Shown here: positions 39,454 to 64,000 of the stretch, piece after piece
Position numbering within the stretch: position 1 is the stretch's first letter
Layout of the letters: each line of letters begins with the position of its first letter
Origin: Pseudenterobacter timonensis
GTDB lineage: Bacteria; Pseudomonadota; Gammaproteobacteria; Enterobacterales; Enterobacteriaceae
NCBI RefSeq assembly: GCF_900021175.1
Contig: NZ_FCOP01000010.1
Location: forward strand, 124,001-188,000
Direction of reading: 5' to 3'
DNA: 64,000 nucleotides
The notes under the pieces: model-generated
Seen by the model: only the letters and a program-made list of their open reading frames with translations
Told to the model about the DNA's origin: nothing
Database searches by the model: none
Position numbers and translations under genes: made by a program

Positions 39454-39812
39454 TGAATCGTGTCGCTTTTGTATTTACCAGCGCGCCGCATGGCAGCGCT
39501 GCAGGAAGAGAAGGGCTGGATGCGCTGCTCGCTACCTCCGCGCTGACGGAGGATATCGGCGTCTTTTTTATCGGCGACGGCGTGTTTCAGCTTCTTGCCG
39601 GTCAGCAGCCGCAGATGGTGCTGGCGCGGGACTATATCGCTACCTTTAAGGTGCTGCCGCTCTACGATGTTGAGAATCTCTGGGTTTGCGCCACCTCGCT
39701 TCGCGAGCGCGGGCTTGATGAAGACGCGCCGCGGGTGCTGGACGCGCAGGTGCTTCCCCACGAGGCGCTGCGCGAGAAACTCGCCGGCTACGATACGGTA
39801 CTGACATTCTGA
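39453..39812 (+). CDS. tusC: Sulfurtransferase subunit TusC
   Basis: TusC is the second DsrF-like subunit of the TusBCD hexamer, needed for tRNA 2-thiolation. The 119 residues match E. coli TusC ([27 protein letters not shown]). It starts in the overlap TGATGA with tusD and is seven bases before tusB. Confidence 0.95.
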   Translation: MNRVAFVFTSAPHGSAAGREGLDALLATSALTEDIGVFFIGDGVFQLLAGQQPQMVLARDYIATFKVLPLYDVENLWVCATSLRERGLDEDAPRVLDAQVLPHEALREKLAGYDTVLTF

Positions 39813-39819
39813 GGTCGCT

Positions 39820-40107
39820 ATGCTCCATACCCTGAGCCGCTCGCCGTGGCAGTGCGATATTGAGAATTTGCTAAGAATGGTGCGTGACGGCGATGAACTT
39901 CTGCTTATTCAGGATGGCGTATTCGCCGCTGTGGCAGGGGGGCGTTTCGTTGAAATTCTCAATGCCGCCCCCATTAAGGTCTTAGCCCTGAAGGAAGATC
40001 TCATCGCGCGCGGCTTAATTGGTCAAATTTCAACCAATATCGATGCGGTTGACTATACTGATTTCGTTAATCTTGCGGTTAAACACACCGGTCAGATGAG
40101 CTGGTGA
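39820..40107 (+). CDS. tusB: Sulfurtransferase subunit TusB
   Basis: TusB is the DsrH-like subunit of TusBCD. At 95 residues it matches E. coli TusB, with the conserved [10 protein letters not shown] segment. It is the last gene before the str operon promoter; no clear terminator was seen between them. Confidence 0.94.
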   Translation: MLHTLSRSPWQCDIENLLRMVRDGDELLLIQDGVFAAVAGGRFVEILNAAPIKVLALKEDLIARGLIGQISTNIDAVDYTDFVNLAVKHTGQMSW

Positions 40108-40128
40108 GTTTAGAACGCTGTATATTTC

Positions 40129-41173
<1,045 letters not shown>

Positions 41174-41258
41174 TCCCTTCGGAGTCATAGTCACCAGGCG
41201 GGCGCTTCAGAGAAGCTGCCCGCTCTGGGTTACTTATCTGAACGCCTTAATGTACTAA

Positions 41259-43385
<2,127 letters not shown>

Positions 43386-43412
43386 GCCGCAGGGTTAAAA
43401 CCAAAGTCCCGT

Positions 43413-44637
<1,225 letters not shown>

Positions 44638-44656
44638 TTCGTTATCCCTGGATTTG

Positions 44657-44680
44657 AAAGGGCGCTTCGGCGCCCTTTTT
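44657..44680 (+). terminator. str operon terminator after tufA
   Basis: AGGGCGC (44659-44665), TTCG loop and GCGCCCT (44670-44676) followed by a T-run: a stable tetraloop terminator. Confidence 0.95.
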
Positions 44681-44757
44681 GTTTGCCTGCGTTTTCCTGG
44701 TCACAAATTTTCGCATTTTTTGCACCTTACCGCCCCGATCCTGACCCTCTGTGCTAT

Positions 44758-44776
44758 TGTAATCATAATTATTCTC
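44758..44776 (+). promoter_or_regulatory. Fur box upstream of bfd
   Basis: The 19 bases match the Fur consensus (GATAATGATAATCATTATC) at 14 positions. bfd is iron-repressed by Fur in E. coli, and the site is 37 bases from the start codon. Confidence 0.75.
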
Positions 44777-44812
44777 ACTTACACTTTGCGCATATTTTGA
44801 ACGGGAGTGGTT

Positions 44813-45007
44813 ATGTACGTTTGTTTATGTAATGGTGTGAGCGACAAAAAAATACGTCAGGCCGTTCGCCAGTTTCACCCTCAATCTTTTCAGCAGCTGC
44901 GTAAATTTGTTCCGGTGGGAAATCAATGCGGTAAGTGCATACGCGCCGCGCGTGAGATCATGCAGGATGAATTGACGCAGATCCCGGAATACAAAGAGAT
45001 TGCCTGA
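44813..45007 (+). CDS. bfd: Bacterioferritin-associated ferredoxin
   Basis: Bfd is a 64-residue [2Fe-2S] protein that reduces bacterioferritin to release iron. The cluster ligands C4 and C6 (CLC) and the CGKC pair are present. I start at MYVCLCNG (44813), after GGGAGTGG; a GTG at 44807 is in frame but unlikely. In E. coli chiA lies between tufA and bfd; here it is absent. Confidence 0.96.
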   Translation: MYVCLCNGVSDKKIRQAVRQFHPQSFQQLRKFVPVGNQCGKCIRAAREIMQDELTQIPEYKEIA

Positions 45008-45022
45008 AGCCCTATCTTTTTT

Positions 45023-45050
45023 TTGACATCCCGGTAGCCCCTTCTACGCT
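45023..45050 (+). promoter_or_regulatory. Possible bfr promoter
   Basis: TTGACA at 45023-45028 and TACGCT at 45045-45050 with a 16-base spacer lie just upstream of bfr. The -10 is weak. Confidence 0.45.
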
Positions 45051-45079
45051 CTAATGAGTGGAAGCGGAGGGACTATATA

Positions 45080-45556
45080 ATGAAAGGTGATGTTAAAATC
45101 ATAAGTTATCTCAATAAATTATTGGGAAATGAGCTTGTCGCAATCAACCAGTATTTTCTTCATGCCCGAATGTTCAAGAACTGGGGCCTGATGCGTCTCA
45201 ACGACGTTGAATATCATGAATCTATCGATGAGATGAAGCACGCCGATAAATATATTGAGCGTATTCTCTTTCTCGAAGGTATTCCGAATCTGCAGGATCT
45301 GGGCAAGCTGGGTATTGGCGAAGATGTTGAAGAGATGCTGCGTTCCGATCTCGCTCTTGAGCTGGATGGGGCGCGCGACCTTCGCGAAGCGATCGCCTAT
45401 GCCGACAGCATACATGACTATGTCAGCCGGGATATGATGATTGAAATTCTGGCCGATGAGGAAGGACATATCGACTGGCTGGAAACCGAGCTGGATCTTA
45501 TCAGCAAGATTGGTTTGCAAAACTATATTCAGTCGCAGATCAAGGTGAAAGACTGA
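45080..45556 (+). CDS. bfr: Bacterioferritin
   Basis: Bfr is a 24-mer, haem-bearing iron store. The 158 residues carry ferroxidase ligands Glu18, Glu51 and His54 with the haem ligand Met52 ([11 protein letters not shown]); later Glu94, Glu127 and His130 regions are conserved. GGAGG precedes the ATG. The gene converges on a peptidase gene and overlaps its end by 17 bases. Confidence 0.98.
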   Translation: MKGDVKIISYLNKLLGNELVAINQYFLHARMFKNWGLMRLNDVEYHESIDEMKHADKYIERILFLEGIPNLQDLGKLGIGEDVEEMLRSDLALELDGARDLREAIAYADSIHDYVSRDMMIEILADEEGHIDWLETELDLISKIGLQNYIQSQIKVKD

Positions 45557-46013
45557 CGAGCGTCTGCCAGCCTGAAAGTAAACCCGCTGCCGCCAGAAAT
45601 GGGCCAAACGGCAGCGGGTTTTTTAATACCTGCCGGCGGGAATAAAAGCGCAGCTGGATCAAAATAAAGATGGCGGCCAGGACCGCAGCGCTCAGTACCA
45701 GCGCGGGCAGGGCGGCCCATCCATGCCATGCCCCCAGCGCGGCCAGATATTTCACATCGCCATAACCGAGCCCTTCCTGCCTGCGCACCAGGCGATAACC
45801 CCAATAGAGTGCAGCGAAACCACAGTATCCTGTCATAGCGCCGGTAACCGCAGAGGCTAAAAAAGCAGGGTGAAAACAGAGATGCCAGAGTAAGCCGGCC
45901 CAGAGCAGCGGGCAGAGATATCTGTCCGGCAGTAAGCCCTCCCGCAGATCCATTTGAACCAATTTCCAGGTCAGGCTGGCGTAAAGCAGGTAGAAGGGGA
46001 GGGGAGTGAGCAT
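45540..46013 (-). CDS. Small A24 prepilin peptidase-like protein
   Basis: A 157-residue inner membrane protein with about five helices and the two catalytic aspartates of A24 peptidases: Asp22 in [10 protein letters not shown] and Asp86 in GLGYGDVK, followed by the conserved PFGPFLA. It resembles the C-terminal part of E. coli GspO (HofD), which sits at this locus, but lacks the N-terminal region and methylase domain. The start MLTPLPF is chosen because GAGG precedes it; the frame is open further upstream to 46190. No pilin or gsp gene lies nearby. Confidence 0.75.
   Translation of the reverse strand: MLTPLPFYLLYASLTWKLVQMDLREGLLPDRYLCPLLWAGLLWHLCFHPAFLASAVTGAMTGYCGFAALYWGYRLVRRQEGLGYGDVKYLAALGAWHGWAALPALVLSAAVLAAIFILIQLRFYSRRQVLKNPLPFGPFLAAAGLLSGWQTLVSLSP
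45581..45624 (+). terminator. bfr terminator, inside the converging peptidase gene
   Basis: A perfect 12-bp stem (AACCCGCTGCCG at 45581-45592 with CGGCAGCGGGTT at 45609-45620) is followed by a T-run. It lies within the 3' coding part of the minus-strand peptidase gene. Confidence 0.92.
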
Positions 46014-46193
46014 CGTTTCTGCCTCAGTTATGAACGTCTGACTATCATCCCCGCATGACCACGGCCCTGCGAGAGGTGATAATTCAGAAACAGGCAGCGG
46101 CTTCAGGCAAATCCACCGTCTGCTGCAAGGTTGCGAAAGCGGTGCGAAGAGCCGCGCAAAACCGCTCGTCGTCGCTTGTTTTCTAAACAAGGC

Positions 46194-46221
46194 TTGCGTC
46201 CTGGCGAGATTTACGTATAAT
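46194..46221 (+). promoter_or_regulatory. S10 operon promoter
   Basis: TTGCGT at 46194-46199 and a perfect TATAAT at 46216-46221 with a 16-base spacer, followed by a GCGCGGG discriminator typical of stringently controlled promoters. Confidence 0.9.
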
Positions 46222-46227
46222 GCGCGG

Positions 46228-46707
<480 letters not shown>

Positions 46708-46727
46708 TCAGGTCATCGAGCGATTGA

Positions 46728-49123
<2,396 letters not shown>

Positions 49124-49136
49124 TTTTAGAGGATAA

Positions 49137-49418
<282 letters not shown>

Positions 49419-49423
49419 GGTAG

Positions 49424-51352
<1,929 letters not shown>

Positions 51353-51372
51353 TACAGTACCCTCTCAATACG

Positions 51373-51407
51373 AATAAACGGCTCAGCAATGAGCCGTTTA
51401 TTTTTTC
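51373..51407 (+). terminator. S10 operon terminator
   Basis: A 12-bp stem (AATAAACGGCTC / GAGCCGTTTATT) with a six-base loop is followed by TTTT. It lies between rpsQ and the spc promoter. Confidence 0.9.
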
Positions 51408-51436
51408 TACCCATATTGCAGAAGCGGTGTTATAAT
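51408..51436 (+). promoter_or_regulatory. spc operon promoter
   Basis: A perfect TATAAT at 51431-51436 is followed by GCCGCGCCC, as in the E. coli spc promoter. The -35 (about 51408-51413) is poor by consensus. Confidence 0.78.
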
Positions 51437-51504
51437 GCCGCGCCCTCGATATGGGGCTTTTTAACGGCTCTGATTTTAGAGTCTCAGGTAGTAGTTGACA
51501 TTAG

Positions 51505-52767
<1,263 letters not shown>

Positions 52768-52781
52768 GGTAGGGTTACTAA

Positions 52782-53087
<306 letters not shown>

Positions 53088-53114
53088 TTGTCACCAATTG
53101 AATCACGGGAGTAA

Positions 53115-54422
<1,308 letters not shown>

Positions 54423-54427
54423 GGTAG

Positions 54428-55561
<1,134 letters not shown>

Positions 55562-55568
55562 GTAGCAG

Positions 55569-57048
<1,480 letters not shown>

Positions 57049-57066
57049 TTATTTCGCATATTTTTC

Positions 57067-57095
57067 TTGCAAAGTTGGGTTGAGCTGGCTAGATT
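57067..57095 (+). promoter_or_regulatory. alpha operon promoter, overlapped by a hairpin
   Basis: TTGCAA at 57067-57072 and TAGATT at 57090-57095 have a 17-base spacer. The -10 is the loop of a 7-bp inverted repeat, GCTGGCT-AGATT-AGCCAGC (57084-57102), which is followed by a short T-rich run and may terminate spc transcripts. Confidence 0.72.
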
Positions 57096-57104
57096 AGCCA
57101 GCCA

Positions 57105-57551
<447 letters not shown>

Positions 57552-57564
57552 TCGGGGTGATTGA

Positions 57565-57957
<393 letters not shown>

Positions 57958-57987
57958 CGCGTTCGTTTCCAGGTTTGTTGGAGATAG

Positions 57988-58611
<624 letters not shown>

Positions 58612-58636
58612 AGCTTAGTACCAAAGAGAGGACACA

Positions 58637-59626
58637 ATGCAGGGTTCTGTGACAGAGTTTCTAAAACCGCGCCTGGTAGATATCGAGCAAGTGAGTTCGA
58701 CGCACGCCAAGGTGACCCTTGAACCTTTAGAGCGTGGCTTCGGTCATACTCTGGGTAACGCACTGCGCCGTATTCTGCTCTCATCGATGCCGGGTTGCGC
58801 GGTGACCGAGGTTGAGATTGATGGTGTACTGCATGAGTACAGCACCAAAGAAGGCGTTCAGGAAGATATTCTTGAAATCCTGCTTAACCTGAAAGGGCTT
58901 GCGGTGAGAGTTCAGGGTAAAGATGAAGTTATTCTTACTCTGAATAAATCTGGCATTGGCCCTGTGACTGCAGCCGACATTACCCACGACGGTGATGTCG
59001 AAATCGTCAAGCCGCAGCACGTGATCTGCCACCTGACTGATGAGAACGCATCTATCAGCATGCGTATCAAAGTTCAGCGCGGTCGCGGTTATGTGCCGGC
59101 GTCTGCCCGAATTCATTCGGAAGAAGATGAGCGCCCAATCGGCCGTCTGCTGGTCGACGCTTGCTACAGCCCTGTAGAGCGTATCGCCTACAATGTTGAA
59201 GCAGCGCGTGTAGAACAGCGTACCGACCTGGACAAGCTGGTCATCGAAATGGAAACCAACGGCACAATCGATCCTGAAGAGGCGATTCGTCGTGCGGCGA
59301 CCATCCTGGCAGAACAACTGGAAGCTTTCGTTGACTTACGTGATGTACGTCAGCCGGAAGTGAAAGAAGAGAAACCAGAATTCGATCCGATCCTGCTGCG
59401 CCCTGTTGACGATCTGGAATTGACTGTCCGCTCTGCTAACTGCCTCAAGGCAGAAGCTATCCACTATATCGGTGATCTGGTACAGCGTACCGAGGTTGAG
59501 TTGCTGAAAACGCCGAACCTGGGTAAAAAATCTCTTACCGAGATTAAAGACGTGCTGGCCTCCCGTGGTCTGTCTCTGGGCATGCGCCTGGAAAACTGGC
59601 CGCCGGCAAGCATTGCTGACGAGTAA
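58637..59626 (+). CDS. rpoA: RNA polymerase alpha subunit
   Basis: RpoA dimerises to nucleate RNA polymerase. The 329 residues comprise the N-terminal assembly domain (1-235), an acidic linker, and the C-terminal domain (from about 250) with the DNA- and CRP-binding helices ([25 protein letters not shown]). The length equals E. coli. Confidence 0.99.
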
Positions 59627-59642
59627 CCGGATCACAGGTTAA

Positions 59643-60053
<411 letters not shown>

Positions 60054-60066
60054 TCTGTAGTAACGT

Positions 60067-60095
60067 AAAAAAACCCGCTTCGGCGGGTTTTTTTA
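60067..60095 (+). terminator. alpha operon terminator
   Basis: ACCCGC-TTCG-GCGGGT with A and T tracts on either side (60067-60095): a UUCG tetraloop terminator, right after rplQ. Confidence 0.95.
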
Positions 60096-60162
60096 TTTCT
60101 CCCCCGGATTTCTCTCTTCATAATAGTCGTATCTTTTTTGATCACCTTTGTGGAGCACTCTG

Positions 60163-60531
60163 ATGTGGTTACTCGATCAGTGGGCAGAACGACACATTGT
60201 TGATGCCCAACGCCAAGGCGATTTCGACAATTTACCGGGCAGCGGTAAGCCGCTTATGCTGGATGATGATTCCCATGTTCCGGAAGACTTACGTGCAGGA
60301 TATCGGCTGCTTAAAAATGCGGGTTGCCTGCCCCTGGAGCTGCAACAGCGAAAAGAGGCAGTTGAGCTTGCGGATCTGCTCAAAGGAATCAAGGAGGAAG
60401 ATCCCCGTTATCGTGATCTACAACGACGTTTAACCCTGCTGGAAATTCAGCTTCGTCAGGCTGGACTGAGCACTGATTTTTTACACGGCGATTATGCCGA
60501 TCGGTTGCTTAAAAAAATGAATGAGGAATAG
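60163..60531 (+). CDS. yhdN: YhdN, DUF1992 family protein
   Basis: This 122-residue protein has the DnaJ-homologue-like DUF1992 domain (FDNLPGSGKPLMLDDD, RAGYRLLKNAG). Its function is unknown. I start at the ATG at 60163, after TGGAGC, matching E. coli; an in-frame ATG at 60148 is not expected. It is two bases upstream of zntR and likely shares its transcript. Confidence 0.93.
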   Translation: MWLLDQWAERHIVDAQRQGDFDNLPGSGKPLMLDDDSHVPEDLRAGYRLLKNAGCLPLELQQRKEAVELADLLKGIKEEDPRYRDLQRRLTLLEIQLRQAGLSTDFLHGDYADRLLKKMNEE

Positions 60532-60533
60532 TT

Positions 60534-60950
60534 ATGTACCGAATCGGTGAGCTTGCCCGTCTCGCAGACGTTACGCCCGACACCATCCGCTATTATGAAA
60601 AACAGCAGATGATGGATCACGAAGGTCGTACCGGAGGTGGTTTTCGCCTTTACACTGATAACGATCTTCAGCGACTAAAGTTTATCCGTTATGCCAGACA
60701 GCTTGGTTTTACGCTGGAGTCGATCCGTGAACTGCTTTCGATCCGAATCGATCCCGCGCATCATACCTGCCAGGAGTCCAAAAGCATTGTGCTGGCCCGG
60801 CTGAAAGAAGTGGAAGCGAAGATTGAAGAACTCCAGACCATGCAGCGATCGTTGCAACGTCTGAATGACGCCTGCTGCGGTACTGCCCATACCAGCCTTT
60901 CATGTTCCATTCTTGAAGCGCTGGAGCAGGGTGCAAGCGCAGAACGGTGA
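60534..60950 (+). CDS. zntR: Zn(II)-responsive MerR-type regulator ZntR
   Basis: ZntR activates the zntA export ATPase by bending its promoter when Zn(II) is bound. The 138 residues have the MerR helix-turn-helix ([19 protein letters not shown]), a dimer helix and the metal site (Cys79 near HTCQES, and CCGTAH...SLSC). It ends at GASAER, lacking the last few residues (including a Cys) of the 141-residue E. coli form; that Cys is not a main ligand. Confidence 0.95.
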   Translation: MYRIGELARLADVTPDTIRYYEKQQMMDHEGRTGGGFRLYTDNDLQRLKFIRYARQLGFTLESIRELLSIRIDPAHHTCQESKSIVLARLKEVEAKIEELQTMQRSLQRLNDACCGTAHTSLSCSILEALEQGASAER

Positions 60951-61015
60951 GTTTGTTGATTTTTTACACCAACGTATCTACACTTGCGCCGAACCAACCA
61001 TTATCAGGAGAGGCT

Positions 61016-61231
61016 ATGAGCCGATATCAACATAAGAAGGGGCAGATCAACGATAACGCTATCGAAGCGCTATTGCATGATCCTCTGTTTCGTCAGCGAA
61101 TTGAGAAAAATAAAAAAGGGAAAGGAAGTTATCTGCGCAAAGGGAAACATGGCAACCGGGGTAACTGGGAGGCCAGTGGAAAAGAAGATAGTCGCTTCTT
61201 TCCCACTGGCCTTCTGCTTTTAGGCGCCTGA
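61016..61231 (+). CDS. arfA: Alternative ribosome-rescue factor A
   Basis: ArfA brings RF2 to ribosomes stalled without a stop codon when tmRNA fails. The 71-residue protein ([20 protein letters not shown]) has the basic [21 protein letters not shown] that enters the empty mRNA channel. The gene contains a hairpin (61170-61212) that in E. coli causes termination or RNase III cleavage, so the normal product is truncated and degraded through tmRNA. Start follows AGGAGAGG. The end overlaps mscL. Confidence 0.97.
   Translation: MSRYQHKKGQINDNAIEALLHDPLFRQRIEKNKKGKGSYLRKGKHGNRGNWEASGKEDSRFFPTGLLLLGA
61170..61212 (+). terminator. In-gene hairpin of arfA
   Basis: An 18-base arm at 61170-61187 pairs with 61195-61212 with one mismatch and a seven-base loop; a T-rich stretch (TTCTGCTTTT) follows. 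This is the expected terminator/RNase III site inside arfA. Confidence 0.9.
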
Positions 61232-61645
61232 TGATGGGCGACTATTTTGCTCTTTTAACAGGTCACGGATTTCAGTAAGCAGCACTTCTTCTTTAGTAGG
61301 GCCAGGCGCCTCTTTTGCAGGCTCCTCTTTTTTACGATTAAGTTTGTTAATGAGCTTAATCGCCATAAAGATGGCAAGCGCAACGATAATGAAATCAAAC
61401 ACGTTCTGAATAAACACGCCGTAATGCATCACAACAGCCGGGACATCTCCCTGCGCCTCTCTGAGCGTGAACGCAAACTGTTTGAAATCGATTCCCCCGA
61501 TCAACAATCCGAGCGGCGGCATAATAATATCTGCAACCAGGGATGAGACAATTTTACCGAACGCAGCACCGATGATGACACCGACAGCCAAATCCACCAC
61601 ATTCCCGCGCATCGCAAATTCGCGAAATTCTTTAATAAAGCTCAT
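61220..61645 (-). CDS. mscL: Large-conductance mechanosensitive channel MscL
   Basis: MscL opens under high membrane tension to release solutes in osmotic downshock. The 141 residues have the N-terminal helix ([20 protein letters not shown]), two membrane helices (about 15-45 and 75-100) and a cytoplasmic bundle (KKEEP...[15 protein letters not shown]). It is five residues longer than E. coli MscL, with the extra tail reading into the converging arfA end (12-base overlap). Confidence 0.97.
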   Translation of the reverse strand: MSFIKEFREFAMRGNVVDLAVGVIIGAAFGKIVSSLVADIIMPPLGLLIGGIDFKQFAFTLREAQGDVPAVVMHYGVFIQNVFDFIIVALAIFMAIKLINKLNRKKEEPAKEAPGPTKEEVLLTEIRDLLKEQNSRPSSGA

Positions 61646-61750
61646 ATTATTCTCCTTGTGCCAGCTGGTATTTATCAGTCTAACAAATCATTAGCCGATT
61701 TCCATTACAAGAAAATAACATTGGCCTTATAAATGAGAGGGTTAATAAGC

Positions 61751-61770
61751 AAAAGCGCTCGTGTGAGCGC
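61751..61770 (-). terminator. trkA terminator
   Basis: GCGCTC-GTGT-GAGCGC pairs over six bases and is followed by TTTT on the minus strand, 10 bases past the trkA stop. Confidence 0.78.
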
Positions 61771-61779
61771 CTTGCTGAC

Positions 61780-63156
61780 TTAAAGAAAGAAGGGGCTTGG
61801 CTGGAAAAGACGCTCTACGTCAGTAATGTATTTTTTATCCGTCAGGAACATAATGACATGGTCGCCTTGCTCGATTCGGAGATTATCGTTCGCAATCATC
61901 ACATCGTTGCCCCGTACCACCGCACCGATTATCGTGCCCGGAGGAAGCTTGATTTCATCAATAGCGCGACCCACCACACGGGAAGTCGTTTCATCTCCAT
62001 GCGCCACCGCCTCGATCGCCTCCGCCACGCCGCGGCGCAGGGAGGAAACGCCCACAATATCCGCCTTACGTACATGGCTGAGCAGCGCGGAAATTGTGGC
62101 CTGCTGAGGGGAGATGGCGATATCAATCACGCTACCCTGCACCAGATCAACGTAGGCCCGGCGCTGAATGAGGACCATCACTTTTTTTGCGCCCATGCGT
62201 TTTGCTAGCATGGCCGACATGATGTTCGCTTCATCGTCGTTGGTTACGGCAATAAAAAGATCGACCTGATCGATATGCTCTTCCGCCAGCAGCTCCTGAT
62301 CTGAGGCATCGCCATAAAAGACGATAGTGTTTTGCAGTTTTTCCGCAAGCTCAGCGGCACGCTGCTGATCTCGCTCGATCAGCTTCACGCTATAGTCTTT
62401 CTCAAGGCGACGGGCGAGGCCCGCGCCAATATTGCCGCCGCCGACCAGCATGATGCGTTTATACGGTTTTTCCAGACGCTGCAGCTCACTCATTACTGCG
62501 CGAATGTGCTGTGAGGCCGCGATAAAGAAGACCTCATCTCCTGCTTCTACAATGGTAGAGCCCTGGGGACGGATGGGCCGATCGTGGCGGAATATAGCCG
62601 CGACGCGAGTATCAATGTGGGGCATATGCTCTCGCATGGTGGAGAGCGCATTACCAATGAGTGGTCCACCGTAGTATGCCTTGACCACGGCCAGGCTTAC
62701 TTTTCCCTCCGCGAAGTTCACTACCTGCAGAGCACCGGGGTATTCAATCAGGCGGTAGATATTATCAATAACCAGTTGCTCGGGAGCGATAAGGTGATCG
62801 ATGGGCACCGCATCCGTGTTAAAGAGTTTATCCGCATCACGAACGTAATCCGGGGAACGGATACGGGCAATGCGATTCGGCGTATTGAAAAGAGAGTAGG
62901 CCACCTGGCAGGCAACCATATTCGTCTCGTCGGAACTGGTCACTGCAACAAGCATATCGGCATCATCGGCGCCCGCTTCACGCAATACCCGGGGATGCGA
63001 ACCGTGGCCCTGAACGACGCGCAGATCGAACTTGTCCTGCAGGCCACGCAGTCGATCGCCGTTCGTATCGACGATGGTGATGTCGTTATTTTCCCCCACC
63101 AGGTTTTCGGCAAGCGTACCGCCAACCTGCCCGGCTCCCAGAATGATTATCTTCAT
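61780..63156 (-). CDS. trkA: Trk potassium uptake protein TrkA
   Basis: TrkA is the peripheral NAD(H)-binding subunit of the TrkG/TrkH K+ uptake systems. The 458 residues form two RCK units, each with a Rossmann motif: GAGQVGG near residue 7 and VGGGNIGAG near 237. The start follows the rsmB stop by 22 bases and the pair is likely cotranscribed, as in E. coli. Confidence 0.98.
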   Translation of the reverse strand: MKIIILGAGQVGGTLAENLVGENNDITIVDTNGDRLRGLQDKFDLRVVQGHGSHPRVLREAGADDADMLVAVTSSDETNMVACQVAYSLFNTPNRIARIRSPDYVRDADKLFNTDAVPIDHLIAPEQLVIDNIYRLIEYPGALQVVNFAEGKVSLAVVKAYYGGPLIGNALSTMREHMPHIDTRVAAIFRHDRPIRPQGSTIVEAGDEVFFIAASQHIRAVMSELQRLEKPYKRIMLVGGGNIGAGLARRLEKDYSVKLIERDQQRAAELAEKLQNTIVFYGDASDQELLAEEHIDQVDLFIAVTNDDEANIMSAMLAKRMGAKKVMVLIQRRAYVDLVQGSVIDIAISPQQATISALLSHVRKADIVGVSSLRRGVAEAIEAVAHGDETTSRVVGRAIDEIKLPPGTIIGAVVRGNDVMIANDNLRIEQGDHVIMFLTDKKYITDVERLFQPSPFFL

Positions 63157-63178
63157 AGCATGCGACCCGTATTCAACA

Positions 63179-64000
63179 TCACTCTTTGATTAGCTTAGCG
63201 TAAAAGAAGCCGTCACCTTCTTCCGCACCCGGCAGGTTCTGAATGCCCGGCTCATTAGGCGTGCCGGTATCGTGCAGTTTAGCGTCCGGCGTACGTTTCA
63301 GGAAGGCGGCAATTTGCTGGCTGTTTTCACCAGGAAGTATGGAGCAGGTGGCATACACCAACGTACCCCCAGGCTTGAGATGGGGCCAGATAGCGTCCAG
63401 GATAGCAGCCTGAAGCTGAGCCAGCTCGCTGATATCACGATCGCGACGCAGCCATTTAATATCGGGATGGCGACGAATGACGCCGGTAGCAGAGCAAGGC
63501 GCATCCAGCAGGATACGGTCAAACTGTTCGTCGCCGCACCACGCGGCGGGCGTTCTGCCATCGCCCTGTTTGACTTCCGCCTTCATTCCTAAACGCTTCA
63601 GGTTATCGTAAACGCGGGAAAGACGCTTTTCATCTACATCTACCGCCATGACGTTTGCCTGCGGAGCGACTTCCAGAATGTGGGTGGTTTTGCCGCCCGG
63701 CGCCGCGCAGAGATCCAGAATGCGTTCGCCGTTTTCCGGCTCAAGCCACTTCATACAGCCCTGAGCAGAGGCATCCTGAACGGTGACCCAGCCTTGATCA
63801 AACCCCGGTAAAGACTGGACCGATGCAGGCGAGGCCAGGCGTACCGCATCCGGATAGTGTTCGTGCGTAAAACCTTGCAAGCCTTCGGCCTCAAGCAATG
63901 CCATCCACTCATCCCGGCTGTGATGGTTACGGTTGATGCGCAGCCACATCGGCGGACGTTGGTTATTCGCCTCCACAATGGTTTCCCATTGCTGTGGCCA
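63179..64000 (-). CDS. rsmB: 16S rRNA m5C967 methyltransferase RsmB (3' part)
   Basis: RsmB methylates C967 of 16S rRNA. The 273 residues seen are the C-terminal catalytic domain, with the AdoMet motif [24 protein letters not shown], the [15 protein letters not shown] catalytic Cys motif and the TCS segment (YATCSIL) with the second Cys. The frame runs off the right edge; the start and NusB-like domain are outside. Confidence 0.97.
   Translation of the reverse strand, partial: WPQQWETIVEANNQRPPMWLRINRNHHSRDEWMALLEAEGLQGFTHEHYPDAVRLASPASVQSLPGFDQGWVTVQDASAQGCMKWLEPENGERILDLCAAPGGKTTHILEVAPQANVMAVDVDEKRLSRVYDNLKRLGMKAEVKQGDGRTPAAWCGDEQFDRILLDAPCSATGVIRRHPDIKWLRRDRDISELAQLQAAILDAIWPHLKPGGTLVYATCSILPGENSQQIAAFLKRTPDAKLHDTGTPNEPGIQNLPGAEEGDGFFYAKLIKE

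Overview
This window is a block of chromosome from a gammaproteobacterium of the Enterobacterales. Protein sequences and gene order follow Escherichia coli K-12 very closely from hofQ through aroKB, crp, the str, S10, spc and alpha ribosomal operons to rsmB. A complete malonate decarboxylase cluster of the Klebsiella pneumoniae type, and the lack of several E. coli-specific clusters, point to a relative such as Enterobacter, Klebsiella, Leclercia, Lelliottia or Kosakonia. The genus is an inference. No phage, transposase, integrase, CRISPR array, tRNA or rRNA gene was seen.

Layout. 1-7.1 kb: the 3' end of hofQ, then the aroK-aroB-damX-dam-rpe-gph-trpS superoperon. 7.1-13.4 kb: the lipoprotein gene yhfL, then the leftward nitrite reductase operon nirB-nirD-cysG, with FNR and NarL/NarP sites but no nirC, and the MFS gene tsgA. 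13.6-22.8 kb: ppiA (CRP and CpxR boxes), the yhfG-fic antitoxin/toxin pair, pabA, argD (two ARG boxes), yhfK, crp, yhfA, prkB, yheU and yheT. 23-31.6 kb: mdcABCDEFGH plus the convergent regulator mdcR, lying between yheT and yheS, which are adjacent in E. coli. mdcH and mdcR are separated by a tandem array of six REP-containing (BIME) units of 92 bp. 31.6-40.1 kb: the ABC-F ATPase yheS, the K+ efflux pair kefGB, yheV, slyD, slyX, fkpA (sigma-E promoter), yheO and tusDCB.

40.1-60.1 kb holds the conserved translation superblock: rpsL-rpsG-fusA-tufA; bfd and bfr for iron storage with a small orphan prepilin peptidase; the S10 operon; the spc operon with secY; and the alpha operon ending in rpoA-rplQ. 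Their promoters, leaders and most terminators are readable. 60.1-64 kb: yhdN, zntR, arfA (with its in-gene terminator/RNase III hairpin), mscL, trkA and the 3' part of rsmB.

Working together, the mdc genes encode a full biotin-independent malonate catabolic system: prosthetic-group synthesis and attachment (MdcB, MdcG), carrier protein (MdcC), activation (MdcH), transferase (MdcA), decarboxylase (MdcDE), uptake (MdcF) and control (MdcR). CysG supplies siroheme to NirB. The least ordinary points are the BIME array, the missing nirC, the short orphan peptidase whose 3' end contains the bfr terminator, and a ten-residue internal deletion in TusD. I found nothing I would call a wholly new system.
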